DNA from: Gaiella sp038230035
GTDB taxonomy: Bacteria > Actinomycetota > Thermoleophilia > Gaiellales > Gaiellaceae
Assembly (NCBI GenBank): GCA_038230035.1
Contig: JBBRNX010000011.1
Location: 1 to 64,000 of the forward strand
Length of the DNA stretch: 64,000 bases
Direction: 5' to 3'
Part shown: positions 22,978-31,910 of the stretch, one piece after another
Layout of the letters: every line of letters begins with the position of its first letter
Numbering within the stretch: position 1 is the first letter of the stretch
The notes under the pieces: model-generated
Told to the model about the DNA's origin: nothing
Database searches by the model: none
What the model saw: only the letters and a program-made list of their open reading frames with translations
Made by a program: the position numbers and the translations under genes

Positions 22978-25900
22978 ATGAGCTACGTCGAGCTGCATTG
23001 CCATTCGGCGTACTCGTTCCTCGACGGCGCGTCGCTGCCCGAGGAGCTCGTCGTACGCGCCGCCGAGCTTGGCTACGAGACGCTCGCGCTCACCGATCAC
23101 GATGGCGTTTATGGCTCGCTCGAGTTCGCGCGGGCTGCGAAAGAGTTCGACATTCGCCCGATCACCGGGGCCGAGGTCACGCTCGACGGCGGCAGTCACA
23201 TCACGTTGCTTGTCGAGTCCTCGCAGGGGTACGCGAACCTCTGCCGGTTGCTCACCGCTGCGCACGCGGGCACCCGTCGACCCGGGCGCGAGGATCGCGA
23301 GCTACTGCCTCCAGCCGTCTCGCTCGAAGCCGTGCTCGAGCGGAACGAAGGACTTGTCTGCCTCTCTGGCTGCGCACGCGACGGGCTCGGCCTGCGCGAT
23401 CCCGCTTCTGCAGCTCGTCTCGCCCGGGCATTCGGCCGCGAGCGCTTCTACGTCGAGCTGCAGCGGCCATTCGAGCGGGGAGACACACGGCGGAACGGCG
23501 CGCTGCGCGACCTCGCCGAGCACCTCGGCGTCGAGACCGTCGCCACCGGGAACATCCACGCGCACCATCCGCGCCGCACGCTCCTGCAGGACGTTCTCGT
23601 CGCGATCCGCAACCGCACCTCGCTCGACGGCTGTGAGCAGGAGCGGCGCGGCAACCGGGAGGCGGTTCTGCGCTCACCCGAGGAGATGAGCGAGCGCTTC
23701 GCCGGCATCGACAGAGGGGCTGCCGAGCGGACGGTCGCCATCGCCGAGCGGCTCGAGTTCGACCTCACCAAGGAGCTCGGCTACCGCTACCCGGATTTCT
23801 CGGACGGGCCCGATCCGGCCATCAAGCAGCTGACCGAAATCTGCGTGCATGCGTTTGACGAGCGCTACGCCGGGAGCGCTGCGCAGCTGCGGACTCGCGC
23901 TCGGGCACGGCTCGACACCGAGCTGGCGCTCATCGAGGAGATCCACCTCGCCGGCTTCTTTCTCCTCCACTGGGAGGTGCTCGAGCTCGCGCGCGCGGTG
24001 GCGCTCGACGTGCGCGGCCGCGACTCGCCCCGCCGTTTCCTGCCACCGGGCCGGGGGCGGGGCAGCTCGGTCGGCTCGCTCGTCTGCTACCTCACAGGTC
24101 TTTCGCACGTCGATCCGGTGGAGCACGACCTCTCGCTCGGCCGCTTCATCAACCGAGAGCTGACCTCGGTGCCCGACATCGACCTGGACTTCCCGCGCGA
24201 CATCCGCGAGAAGCTGATCGTCGCGGTCACGGAGCGCTACGGCCGCGAGCATGCGGCGCTCGTCGCAACCTTCGCCACGTACCGCTCGCGTGGCGCGATC
24301 CGCGACGTCGGCAAGGCGCTCGGGCTGCCGTACGCCGAGCTCGAGCGACTGGCCCGGCTCACCGACGGCTGGAACGCCGCCCGTGTCGCGGACGAGGTCG
24401 CAGCGTTGCCGGACGCCGACCGCAAGCTGCTCTCCCGCCGCTGGCGCGCGTTTCAGATGCTGACCGGAGAGATCTCCGGCCTGCCCCGGCACATCTCGCA
24501 GCACCCCGGCGGGATGGTCATCTCGTCGCGTCCTCTCGTTGAGCTCGTGCCCGTGCAGCCGGCGGCCATGGCCGGGCGGCAAATCTGCCAATGGGACAAG
24601 GACTCGTGCTCGGATGCCGGCTTCCTCAAAATCGACCTGCTCGGATTGGGGATGCTGTCGGCGGTCGAGGACTGCGTCGACCAGATCGCGCGGCTGTACG
24701 GCTCGCCGATCGATCTCTCGCGCATTCCTCTCGATGACTCCGCGGTGTTTGCCGAGATCCAGGCCGCCGACACCGTCGGTGCGTTCCAGATCGAGAGCCG
24801 GGCGCAGATGCAGAGCCTCCTGCGCACGAAGCCGGAGACGATCGACGATCTCACCGTCCAGGTGGCGCTCGTGCGGCCGGGGCCGATCCAGGGGAAGGCG
24901 GTGCACCCGTACATCGAGGCGCGGCGGCGGCTGCGGGAGGATCCGACGTTCGTGCCGCCGATCGACCACGAGCTGCTGCGCGAGCCGCTGCTCGCGACGC
25001 ACGGGGTTGTCGTCTTCCAGGATCAGGTGCTCGACGTGGCGATTGCGCTCGCCGGATTCACGATCGGGGAGGCTGAGGGCCTGCGGCGGGCGATGAGCCG
25101 GAAGCGCTCGCACGAGGCGCTCGAGTCGTATCGCGAGCGGTTCGTCTCGGGTGCCGCGGGCAAGGATGTCGACGAGGAGACGGCAAATCGCGTATACGAC
25201 AAGCTCGTCGGTTTTTCGGGGTTCGGCTTCCCGAAGTCGCACGCCGCCGCATTCGGGCTGCTCGCCTATCAGTCGTCGTGGCTACGGCACCACTACCCGG
25301 CCGAGTTCCTCTGCGCGCTCCTGAATGCCCAGCCGATGGGCTTCTACCCGCCGGCGAGCCTCGTGCGCGACGCGCAGCAACGCGGGGTGGAGGTGCTGTC
25401 GCCTGACGTGAACCTCAGCGACGCGCGCTGCGCACTCGTGCCTTGTGTTACAGAAACACAAGGCGATCACGCCTTGCCCCTGGCTTCCGAGCTTGCTTTG
25501 CGGCCTTGTGTTTCAGTAACACAAGGTCTGCGGTGGGCGGTGCGCGTGGGGCTTGCGTACGTCGCCTCGGTCGGTAAGGAGCACGCGGAAGCGCTGGTCG
25601 CGGAACGTGAGGGCCGCGGACTCTTCCGCGACATCGCCGACCTCGCGCGCCGCGCGCCGCTCTCTCGGGACGCGCTCGACGCGCTTGTCCAAGGCGGAGC
25701 GTGCGACTGCTTTGGTGAGAAGAGGCGCGATCTGCTCTGGCAGCTCGGCCTTGTCTTCCGGCCACAGTCCGTCCCTGGCACCGGCGGGCAGGCGAAGCAG
25801 CTGACGCTCTCGCTCGACGCGACCGCCGAGACGCCTGACCTGCCCGACCTGACTCGCTGGGAGCGGATGCTCTCCGACTACCGCCAGACGGGTCTCTCCG

Positions 25901-26298
25901 TCGGCATCCATCCGCTCGAGCTTCTCCGCCCGCACCTGCCGCCAAAAACGCTGTCGAGCCAAGAGCTGAACGACTCCCCTCACGGCAGCGACGTCGCCTA
26001 CGCCGGCCTCGCGATAGCGCGCCAGCGCCCCTCCACAGCCAAAGGGATCGTCTTCATGCTCCTGGAGGACGAGCTCGGCCAGGTGAACCTGATCGTGCCA
26101 TCGCAGGTCTACGAGCGACACCGAGCGATCGTCCGCGGCGAACCGCTCCTCATCGTCCGTGGCCGCTTCGAGCGCGTGGGGGAGAACCGCAACGTCCTCG
26201 TCGCGACGCTCGAGAGCCTGTCCGCACTCGCCCGTCGGGTGGCCGAGGGAGATGTCGCTGGCTCACTCCCGCGCGCACACCACTTCGGCCACCGCTGA
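22978..26298 (+). CDS. dnaE2: error-prone DNA polymerase III alpha subunit DnaE2
   Basis: 1106 residues. An N-terminal PHP domain (ELHCHSAYSFLDGASLPEEL), then the polymerase domain with catalytic aspartates in PDIDLDFPRDIREKLI, KIDLLGLGMLSAVEDC, and GFPKSHAAAFGLLAYQSSWL, and a C-terminal OB domain (QVNLIVPSQVYERHRA). Performs translesion synthesis with ImuB. Residues about 822-850 are an unusual insert encoded by two palindromic repeats, giving the peptides PCVTETQG and PCVSVTQG; the flanking family sequence (VNLSDARC ... VRVGLAYVASVG) is intact. No LexA box was found in the 150 bases upstream. Confidence 0.95.
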   Translation: MSYVELHCHSAYSFLDGASLPEELVVRAAELGYETLALTDHDGVYGSLEFARAAKEFDIRPITGAEVTLDGGSHITLLVESSQGYANLCRLLTAAHAGTRRPGREDRELLPPAVSLEAVLERNEGLVCLSGCARDGLGLRDPASAARLARAFGRERFYVELQRPFERGDTRRNGALRDLAEHLGVETVATGNIHAHHPRRTLLQDVLVAIRNRTSLDGCEQERRGNREAVLRSPEEMSERFAGIDRGAAERTVAIAERLEFDLTKELGYRYPDFSDGPDPAIKQLTEICVHAFDERYAGSAAQLRTRARARLDTELALIEEIHLAGFFLLHWEVLELARAVALDVRGRDSPRRFLPPGRGRGSSVGSLVCYLTGLSHVDPVEHDLSLGRFINRELTSVPDIDLDFPRDIREKLIVAVTERYGREHAALVATFATYRSRGAIRDVGKALGLPYAELERLARLTDGWNAARVADEVAALPDADRKLLSRRWRAFQMLTGEISGLPRHISQHPGGMVISSRPLVELVPVQPAAMAGRQICQWDKDSCSDAGFLKIDLLGLGMLSAVEDCVDQIARLYGSPIDLSRIPLDDSAVFAEIQAADTVGAFQIESRAQMQSLLRTKPETIDDLTVQVALVRPGPIQGKAVHPYIEARRRLREDPTFVPPIDHELLREPLLATHGVVVFQDQVLDVAIALAGFTIGEAEGLRRAMSRKRSHEALESYRERFVSGAAGKDVDEETANRVYDKLVGFSGFGFPKSHAAAFGLLAYQSSWLRHHYPAEFLCALLNAQPMGFYPPASLVRDAQQRGVEVLSPDVNLSDARCALVPCVTETQGDHALPLASELALRPCVSVTQGLRWAVRVGLAYVASVGKEHAEALVAEREGRGLFRDIADLARRAPLSRDALDALVQGGACDCFGEKRRDLLWQLGLVFRPQSVPGTGGQAKQLTLSLDATAETPDLPDLTRWERMLSDYRQTGLSVGIHPLELLRPHLPPKTLSSQELNDSPHGSDVAYAGLAIARQRPSTAKGIVFMLLEDELGQVNLIVPSQVYERHRAIVRGEPLLIVRGRFERVGENRNVLVATLESLSALARRVAEGDVAGSLPRAHHFGHR
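25440..25464. repeat. CCTTGTGTT palindrome, copy 3, inside dnaE2
   Basis: Ten-base arms GCCTTGTGTT / AACACAAGGC around loop ACAGA. It falls in frame in dnaE2 and is translated as PCVTETQG (residues 822-829). Confidence 0.9.
25504..25526. repeat. CCTTGTGTT palindrome, copy 4, inside dnaE2
   Basis: Nine-base arms CCTTGTGTT / AACACAAGG around loop TCAGT, which is the reverse complement of the loop of copy 1; this copy is therefore in the opposite orientation. Translated in the same phase as copy 3 as PCVSVTQG (residues 843-850). One other phase would give a TAA in the loop. Confidence 0.9.
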
Positions 26299-26325
26299 CA
26301 TACCACGCGGTCGATCGCGCCCCGA

Positions 26326-28113
26326 TCAGGGCGTGCGCAACGGATCGCCCTCCGCGAGCTGGAGCGCGGCGTCGACAAGAGCGAGATGAGTGAACGCCTG
26401 GGGAAAGTTGCCGACGAGGCGCCCTTGCCCGGTGTCGTACTCCTCGGAGATGAGCCCGAGATCGTTCCGCAAGCCGAGGAGCCGCTCGAAGAGCTCGCGC
26501 GCCTCGTCCTTGCGCCCCTGCATTGCGAGCGCCTGCGCGAGCCAGAACGAGCACGGCAGGAATACGCCCTCGCCGGGCGGGAGCCCGTCGACGTCGACGT
26601 TCTCGTCGTCTGCTCGATAGCGTTCGACGAGGCCGTCGCGCGTCAGGTCGCGTCGGATCGCGTCAATCGTGCCGGCCACCCGTTCGTCCGTTGCCGGGAG
26701 GAAGCCAACCAGCGGGATCAGCAAGAGGCTCGCATCCAGCCGGTCCGAGCCGTAGGACTGCACGAACGCGTCCCGTTCCGTGTCGAATCCGTCGCGGCAC
26801 ACCTCGCGATGGATCTCCTCGCGTGTGCGTCGCCAGCCGTCGACCGGGCCGGGTCGGCCAAGCTCCTCGACCGACTTCACCGCGCGGTCGAATGCAACCC
26901 AGGCCATGACCTTCGAGTGCGTGAAGTGACGCCGCGGCCCGCGCACCTCCCACAGCCCTTCGTCGGGCTCGCGCCAGCCGGACTCCAGCCAGTCCAGCAG
27001 CTTGCGGGAGAGGCTCCACGCGTGCGAGGAGGCCGGAATCCCTCCTAGGCGAGCGTGGTAGAGGGCGTCGATCACCTCGCCGTAGACATCGAGTTGGAGC
27101 TGGCCGCACGCGCCGTTTCCGGTGCGGACCGGACGCGAGCCCTCGTAGCCGGCGAGCCATGGCAGCTCGATCTCGGTCAGACGTCGCTCGCCGGAGACGC
27201 CGTACATGATCTGGAGATCGTCAGGCGAGCCGGCGATCGCGCGCAGGAACCAGTCTCGCCACGCCACTGCCTCGTCGACGTAGCCGGCGCGGAGGAACGC
27301 GAGCAGCGTCAGCGTCGCATCGCGCAGCCAGCAATAGCGGTAATCCCAGTTGCGCACGCCGCCGATCGCCTCGGGAAGCGAGGTCGTCGGCGCGGCCACG
27401 ATTCCCCCCGTCGGCGCGTACGTGAGCGCCTTGAGGGTCAGCAGCGAGCGATGGATCTCGTTGTGCCATAGCCCGTGGTGCGTGCAGCCGGCGGCCCAGT
27501 CGAGCCAGTAGCGCTCGGTTACCCCGAGCGCCTCCTCGGGATCGAGCGGAGCCGGCGGCTCTTCGTGTGACGGAAACCACGAGAGGACGAACGGCACCCG
27601 GTCCTTGTGCGCCACCGCGAACCTGGCCACCGTGTGGAAGTCGCGTGCGGTGAGCTCCACGGGTGTCCGGAGCATGATTCCGTCCGGGCCGGCGACCGCC
27701 TTGCGGCCTCCGCCGACCCGGGTCAGCCACGGGACGACTGAGCCGAAGTCGAACCGAATTGCGATGTCCATCGTCATCTCCACACGCCCCTGGACGCCTT
27801 CGACGATGCGGACGAGGTGCGGGGTGGGAGCTCCTGGCAGCATGAAGTCGATCAGGCGGACGACACCCGACGCTGTTTCGAGCTCTGTCTCCAGGATGAG
27901 CGTGTCCGCCCGGTAGCGACGCCGGGCGGCGCGGAAGTCCCCGGCGGGCTGCAGCGTCCAGGTGCCGTTCTCGGCGTCCCCGAGCAGAGCCGCGAAGCAG
28001 GCCGCGGAGTCGAACCGCGGCACGCACAACCAGTCGACGCTGCCGTAACGGCTGACGAGCGCCGCCGTGCGCAGGTCGCCGATGAGTCCGTAGTCCTCGA
28101 TCGGAATGCTCAA
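26326..28113 (-). CDS. glycoside hydrolase family 15 (glucoamylase/trehalase type)
   Basis: 595 residues from TTG 28111-28113 (LSIPIEDYGLIGDLRTAAL), overlapping the upstream stop as TTGA. N-terminal beta-sandwich (to about residue 250), then an (alpha/alpha)6 barrel with NWDYRYCWLRDATLTLLAF, GNGACGQLQLDVYGEVID (one catalytic Glu) and DGLPPGEGVFLPCSFWL (the second). This subtype, common in actinobacteria, often hydrolyses trehalose rather than starch; with the neighbouring GT4 gene a role in sugar storage is possible. No signal peptide, so cytoplasmic. Confidence 0.92.
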   Translation of the reverse strand: MSIPIEDYGLIGDLRTAALVSRYGSVDWLCVPRFDSAACFAALLGDAENGTWTLQPAGDFRAARRRYRADTLILETELETASGVVRLIDFMLPGAPTPHLVRIVEGVQGRVEMTMDIAIRFDFGSVVPWLTRVGGGRKAVAGPDGIMLRTPVELTARDFHTVARFAVAHKDRVPFVLSWFPSHEEPPAPLDPEEALGVTERYWLDWAAGCTHHGLWHNEIHRSLLTLKALTYAPTGGIVAAPTTSLPEAIGGVRNWDYRYCWLRDATLTLLAFLRAGYVDEAVAWRDWFLRAIAGSPDDLQIMYGVSGERRLTEIELPWLAGYEGSRPVRTGNGACGQLQLDVYGEVIDALYHARLGGIPASSHAWSLSRKLLDWLESGWREPDEGLWEVRGPRRHFTHSKVMAWVAFDRAVKSVEELGRPGPVDGWRRTREEIHREVCRDGFDTERDAFVQSYGSDRLDASLLLIPLVGFLPATDERVAGTIDAIRRDLTRDGLVERYRADDENVDVDGLPPGEGVFLPCSFWLAQALAMQGRKDEARELFERLLGLRNDLGLISEEYDTGQGRLVGNFPQAFTHLALVDAALQLAEGDPLRTP

Positions 28114-28421
28114 GACTCGAGGATCCCGACGAAGCGGGGAAAGCGCCGGGCGGCGGCACGATCGAAGGCGCCGCGGTAGCGGTCGGCCATGTCGTCGGCG
28201 AGCGTGGCGGCATACGTTTCGCGGACCTCGAGCAGCTGCTCGCCGATCGCATCCGCCACGAGCAGCCAGTCGCCGTAGGCTTCCTCCGCGCCCTCGCGGC
28301 CCGTCCGCTGCCAAGCGATCTCGGCCGTCCGTGCTTCCTCGATGAACGCGGCTTCGTGGACCGAGAAAAGATCGAGCTGCCGCCCGACGAGCTCGGCGAA
28401 GTGTTGCCGGCCGAGCCTCAC
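28110..28421 (-). CDS. hypothetical protein of the GT4-GH15 operon
   Basis: 103 residues from GTG 28419-28421, coupled to the GT4 gene by a GTGA overlap and to the GH15 gene by TTGA. All-alpha, acidic, with HEAAFIEEARTAEIAWQR and GDWLLVADAIGEQLLEVRET. A DUF2934-like or helical-bundle protein is possible but I do not recognise it. The double coupling says it is made in step with both carbohydrate enzymes. Confidence 0.65.
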   Translation of the reverse strand: MRLGRQHFAELVGRQLDLFSVHEAAFIEEARTAEIAWQRTGREGAEEAYGDWLLVADAIGEQLLEVRETYAATLADDMADRYRGAFDRAAARRFPRFVGILES

Positions 28422-29470
28422 ACGAGCTCCTCGTAGAGCGCGACGTGCGCCGCGGCAGAGGCTTCCCACGTCAGCTCGTCGCGCGCTCGCTCCGCACCGG
28501 CCCTTGCGGCCGCAAGGGCGGAAGGATCATCGAGCAGTTCGCGCAGAGCGGTCGCCAACCCGTCTACATCCCCGGCGGTCACGACACGACCCGCTTCAAA
28601 CGAGCGCACCGGCTCCGCGAGCCCGCCGACGTCGTAGACGATCGCCGGCACGCCCGCTCCGAGCGCCTGCAGCAGCGCACCGCTCTGGTCGATCTCCGGC
28701 CGGTACGGGAAGAGCGCGACCGTCGACCGACCGAGCACGTCGGCGAGCTCCACCGGCCCCAGCCAGCCGAGGCACCACTCCGCGAGCGGTCCAGCAGCGG
28801 CGCGATAGCCGTCGAGCGGCTCGCGCGCATCGCCGGCGATGAGCAGTCGCGCACCCTCGACCCGGCGCACGGCCTCGATCGAGTCACTGAGCCCTTTGTA
28901 CGGCCGGATCAACCCGAGCGCGATCGCCGTGCGACCGTCGTCTCGCCGCTCGACCGGCCCTCGAAAGACCGGGTGCGGAATGATCCGCAGCTTGTCGTCG
29001 GCGACTCCGAACTCCACCAGAGAGCGTCGGCCGCTCTCGCTGTGCACGATGACGCGGTCGAAGCGGCGAAACAGCCTGCGCCAGAGATCCGTGCGATGTG
29101 CGGTGCGGCGCGGCAGCAAATCGTGTGCGGTGAAGACGAGCGGCGCGCGCGTATGGAGTAGCCACGCATCGAGCTGCGGGATGTCGGCCCACTGCAGATG
29201 CACGACATCGGGCCGGAGCGCTCCGAGCCGCCCGAGTCCGACGACGTGCTCGACCGCCTTCACTGCGAGCCGAGCCCGAGAGGCAGGCAGTCGCGTGGAG
29301 AACGGATAGAAGAGGTCGCGCACGTCGTAGCCGTCCGGAGCGGCAACCTCCCCGTGGCGAAAGCGTGTGGTCACGAGCTCGACGTCTACGCCTGCTCGGG
29401 CGAGCGCAGCTGCGAGCGCCCGGTCGTACGGCGGTGTGTACGCGGGAGGATCCGCCAGGACGACCTTCAC
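28418..29470 (-). CDS. family 4 glycosyltransferase
   Basis: 350-residue GT-B enzyme. KVVLADPPAYTPPYDRALAA opens the N-terminal acceptor domain. The donor domain has IALGLIRPYKGL and the nucleotide-sugar E-x7-E-like region VALFPYRPEIDQSGALLQAL followed by GAGVPAIVYDVGG. It transfers a sugar from an activated donor; acceptor unknown. First gene of a coupled three-gene unit with GH15. Divergent from the nuclease gene, 23 bases between starts. Confidence 0.9.
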   Translation of the reverse strand: MKVVLADPPAYTPPYDRALAAALARAGVDVELVTTRFRHGEVAAPDGYDVRDLFYPFSTRLPASRARLAVKAVEHVVGLGRLGALRPDVVHLQWADIPQLDAWLLHTRAPLVFTAHDLLPRRTAHRTDLWRRLFRRFDRVIVHSESGRRSLVEFGVADDKLRIIPHPVFRGPVERRDDGRTAIALGLIRPYKGLSDSIEAVRRVEGARLLIAGDAREPLDGYRAAAGPLAEWCLGWLGPVELADVLGRSTVALFPYRPEIDQSGALLQALGAGVPAIVYDVGGLAEPVRSFEAGRVVTAGDVDGLATALRELLDDPSALAAARAGAERARDELTWEASAAAHVALYEELV

Positions 29471-29493
29471 GAGGTCGTACAGTAGCCCCGCCG

Positions 29494-30177
29494 ATGACGC
29501 TTCTCGTCCGCAGCTGGAACCTCTTCCACGGCAACACGCTGCCGCCGACTCGCCGAAGCCATCTACGCGAGATGGTCGAGCTTGCGATCGCGGACCGGCC
29601 GGATGTCACCTGCTTGCAGGAGATCCCGGTGTGGGCCGTGCCGAGGCTGACGGAGTGGAGCGGGTTGCGCGCGTATCCGGCGATAGCCCGGCACGGACTG
29701 CGCGCGGCTGGGCTCGCCGGCTGGGTCACGCGGCTCGACAACGGCCATCTACGTTCGGCGATCACCGGGCAGGCGAACGCGATTCTCGTTTCGCACGGCC
29801 ACGACGTCACCGACCTCGGACATGTGCAGATCAGCGATCGCGGTCGGGAGAGACGTGTCTGCCAGGCGGTGCGGGTCGCCGGGATCGTCGTCGCGAACGT
29901 GCACGCGTCGGGCGGCCTAGCGGCGGGCGAGGACGTCGAGCGTGCTCGCTCGTTTGCCGAGAGTGTTGCGGCGCCCGACGAAGCCGTCGTGATCGCGGGC
30001 GACTTCAATCTCGCCGAGCCCGAGCTGGCCGGCTACTCGGCGCCTGGCCCCGGCATCGATCACGTGCTCGTTCGCGGCGCGCACAGCACCGAGCTCACCG
30101 TTTGGCCGACCGAGCGGCGGGTGCAGAATGGCCGGGTGCTGTCGGATCACCCGCTTGTGGAGCTGAGAGTCGGATGA
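29494..30177 (+). CDS. endonuclease/exonuclease/phosphatase family protein
   Basis: 227 residues. The EEP fold is shown by RSWNLFHGN (metal-binding Asn), TCLQEIPVWAV (catalytic Glu), VVANVHASGG (His), VVIAGDFNLAEPEL (Asp/Asn) and the C-terminal GIDHVLVRG and SDHPLVEL (Asp-His). All active-site residues are in place. Substrate could be DNA, RNA or phospho-compounds. Its stop overlaps the aminotransferase start as ATGA. Confidence 0.9.
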   Translation: MTLLVRSWNLFHGNTLPPTRRSHLREMVELAIADRPDVTCLQEIPVWAVPRLTEWSGLRAYPAIARHGLRAAGLAGWVTRLDNGHLRSAITGQANAILVSHGHDVTDLGHVQISDRGRERRVCQAVRVAGIVVANVHASGGLAAGEDVERARSFAESVAAPDEAVVIAGDFNLAEPELAGYSAPGPGIDHVLVRGAHSTELTVWPTERRVQNGRVLSDHPLVELRVG

Positions 30178-31235
30178 CGTTCGAGGCGGCGCGGGCAATG
30201 TTCCCGGTGCTCGAGCGGCTGGCGTACTTAAATGCGGGGACGTTCGGCCCTCTCTCGCGCGGCGTCGCAGGAGCAGTCGCCGCCGAACAACGCCGGGATC
30301 TCGAAGAAGGGCGGATCGGCGGTGCGTACTTCGAGCGAATGCTTGAGCTGCGCGCCGAGCTCCGCGCGAAGGTCGCGGCGCTCGTGTCGGCCGAGCCGGG
30401 CCAGGTGGCGCTGACGGCGTCGACGACGGACGGTTGCAACATCGTCCTCGGCGGCCTGGATCTGCAGCCGGCCGACGAAGTCGTCACAACCACGGACGAG
30501 CACTTCGGGCTCCTCGGCCCGCTGCACGCTTCAGGGGCGCACGTGGTGGTCGTGACGCCCGACCCGGATGCGATTCTCGCTGCCGTTACCTCGCGCACAA
30601 AGCTCATTGCGCTCTCGCAGGTGCTCTGGACAACGGGGCAGATCCTGCCGGTGCGGGAGCTGCGCGAGAGCTCAGGCATCCAGATTCTGGTCGACGGCGC
30701 CCAGTCGGTCGGTGCGATTCCCGTCGACGCGCGAGGGCTCGACTTCCTCACGATCTCGGGCCAGAAATGGCTGTGCGGTCCTGATTCGACGGGCGCCCTC
30801 GTCGTCGCTGATCCCGAGCGGCTGCGCGTCGCGCGGCCGAGCTACTTCGCCCAGCTGAGCCATGAGCCGGACGGGACGTTCGTCGCGCGCGAGGGCGCGG
30901 AGCGCTTCGACCCGAACCTGATCCCGATCGCATCGCTCGCCGGCCTCACGGCGGCGCTCGCGCAGGCACCGGAGTGGCAGTACGAGCGCTCCCGCGATCT
31001 CGCTGAGCGGTTGCGGGAGCGGCTCGACAGCCGCGCGGAGGTCGTCACCCCGGTGGAGCGCGCAACGCTCGTGGCGTTCCGTCCACCCGGTAGCGAGAGC
31101 GCCGCTGATGTTGTGGCGCGTCTTGCCGAGGAAGGCGTGTTGGTACGCGAGATTCCTGGGACCGGGCTCATTCGCACGTCGGTGGGTTGGTGGACGAGCG
31201 AAGGAGACCTCGACCGGCTCGTGGCGGGTCTCTAG
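30174..31235 (+). CDS. class V aminotransferase (cysteine desulfurase-like fold)
   Basis: 353-residue PLP enzyme. YLNAGTFGPLSRGV at the N terminus, the cofactor region TASTTDGCNIVLGG, ILVDGAQSVGAIPVD (PLP-contacting Asp/Gln) and LTISGQKWLCGPDSTG with the Schiff-base Lys. The Cys loop of true cysteine desulfurases is not obvious, so it may be an isopenicillin-N-epimerase-like or kynureninase-like member. Substrate unknown. Confidence 0.9.
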   Translation: MTFEAARAMFPVLERLAYLNAGTFGPLSRGVAGAVAAEQRRDLEEGRIGGAYFERMLELRAELRAKVAALVSAEPGQVALTASTTDGCNIVLGGLDLQPADEVVTTTDEHFGLLGPLHASGAHVVVVTPDPDAILAAVTSRTKLIALSQVLWTTGQILPVRELRESSGIQILVDGAQSVGAIPVDARGLDFLTISGQKWLCGPDSTGALVVADPERLRVARPSYFAQLSHEPDGTFVAREGAERFDPNLIPIASLAGLTAALAQAPEWQYERSRDLAERLRERLDSRAEVVTPVERATLVAFRPPGSESAADVVARLAEEGVLVREIPGTGLIRTSVGWWTSEGDLDRLVAGL

Positions 31236-31238
31236 CCG

Positions 31239-31910
31239 ATGTTCCTCCAGCAGCATCGCGGCGCCACCGCGCTCCTCATCGGGACGATCATCGCCGCCGC
31301 TCTCGCCGAGTGGGTCGTCACGTTCCGCGAACGGATCCAGACGACCCTTCCTCCGGCTGCGCCGCTGGGCGCCAGGGTGCGGCTCGGCCTCAGGACACTC
31401 GTCGAGACGACCACCGTGCGAACACAGGGTAACGCGCCGGCCGACCGTGGCACGAAGTACGTCCTGGTCGGCTCGGTCGCGGTGGCGATCGCCGCAGGCT
31501 GGATCGTCTCGAGGGACGTCACGTCGCTCGAGGTTCCAGGCAACGGCTGGGCCTGGGTGCTCCCAGGCGTCGCGGTCATCTGGCTGGGGATCGGGCTGCG
31601 CGTGTGGGCGATCGCAGTGCTCGGCCGGTTCTTCCGCCGCGATGTGATCATCCAGGAAGGGCACGAGGTGGTGACCGCCGGCCCGTTCAGCGTCGTTCGC
31701 CATCCCGCGTACGCGGGCAATCTGATCGCCTGCCTCGGCCTCGGGATCGCGCTCGGCAACTCGCTCGCCTTCGTGATCCTGGTCGTCGTGCCGCTGCTAG
31801 GCCACATCCCGCGGATCCGTGTCGAGGAAGGAGCGCTGTCGAGTTCGCTCGGCGAGCCGTACCGCCGCTACTCCGAGACGACGGCCAGGCTCATCCCGGC
31901 GGTTTGGTGA
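31239..31910 (+). CDS. isoprenylcysteine carboxyl methyltransferase-like membrane protein
   Basis: 223 residues, four to five membrane helices (for example about 9-25, 72-90, 105-125, 165-190). The C-terminal catalytic pattern GPFSVVRHPAYAGNLI plus RIRVEEGALSSSLGEPYRRY matches the ICMT/PEMT-like methyltransferases, which bind SAM in a membrane pocket. Bacterial members methylate lipids or unknown substrates. Ends in GTGA overlap with the next gene. Confidence 0.85.
   Translation: MFLQQHRGATALLIGTIIAAALAEWVVTFRERIQTTLPPAAPLGARVRLGLRTLVETTTVRTQGNAPADRGTKYVLVGSVAVAIAAGWIVSRDVTSLEVPGNGWAWVLPGVAVIWLGIGLRVWAIAVLGRFFRRDVIIQEGHEVVTAGPFSVVRHPAYAGNLIACLGLGIALGNSLAFVILVVVPLLGHIPRIRVEEGALSSSLGEPYRRYSETTARLIPAVW

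Noticed and set aside
23674..25242. 522-codon minus-strand frame inside dnaE2
   Set aside because: Antisense shadow of a strongly conserved polymerase gene; composition is typical of GC-rich antisense frames.
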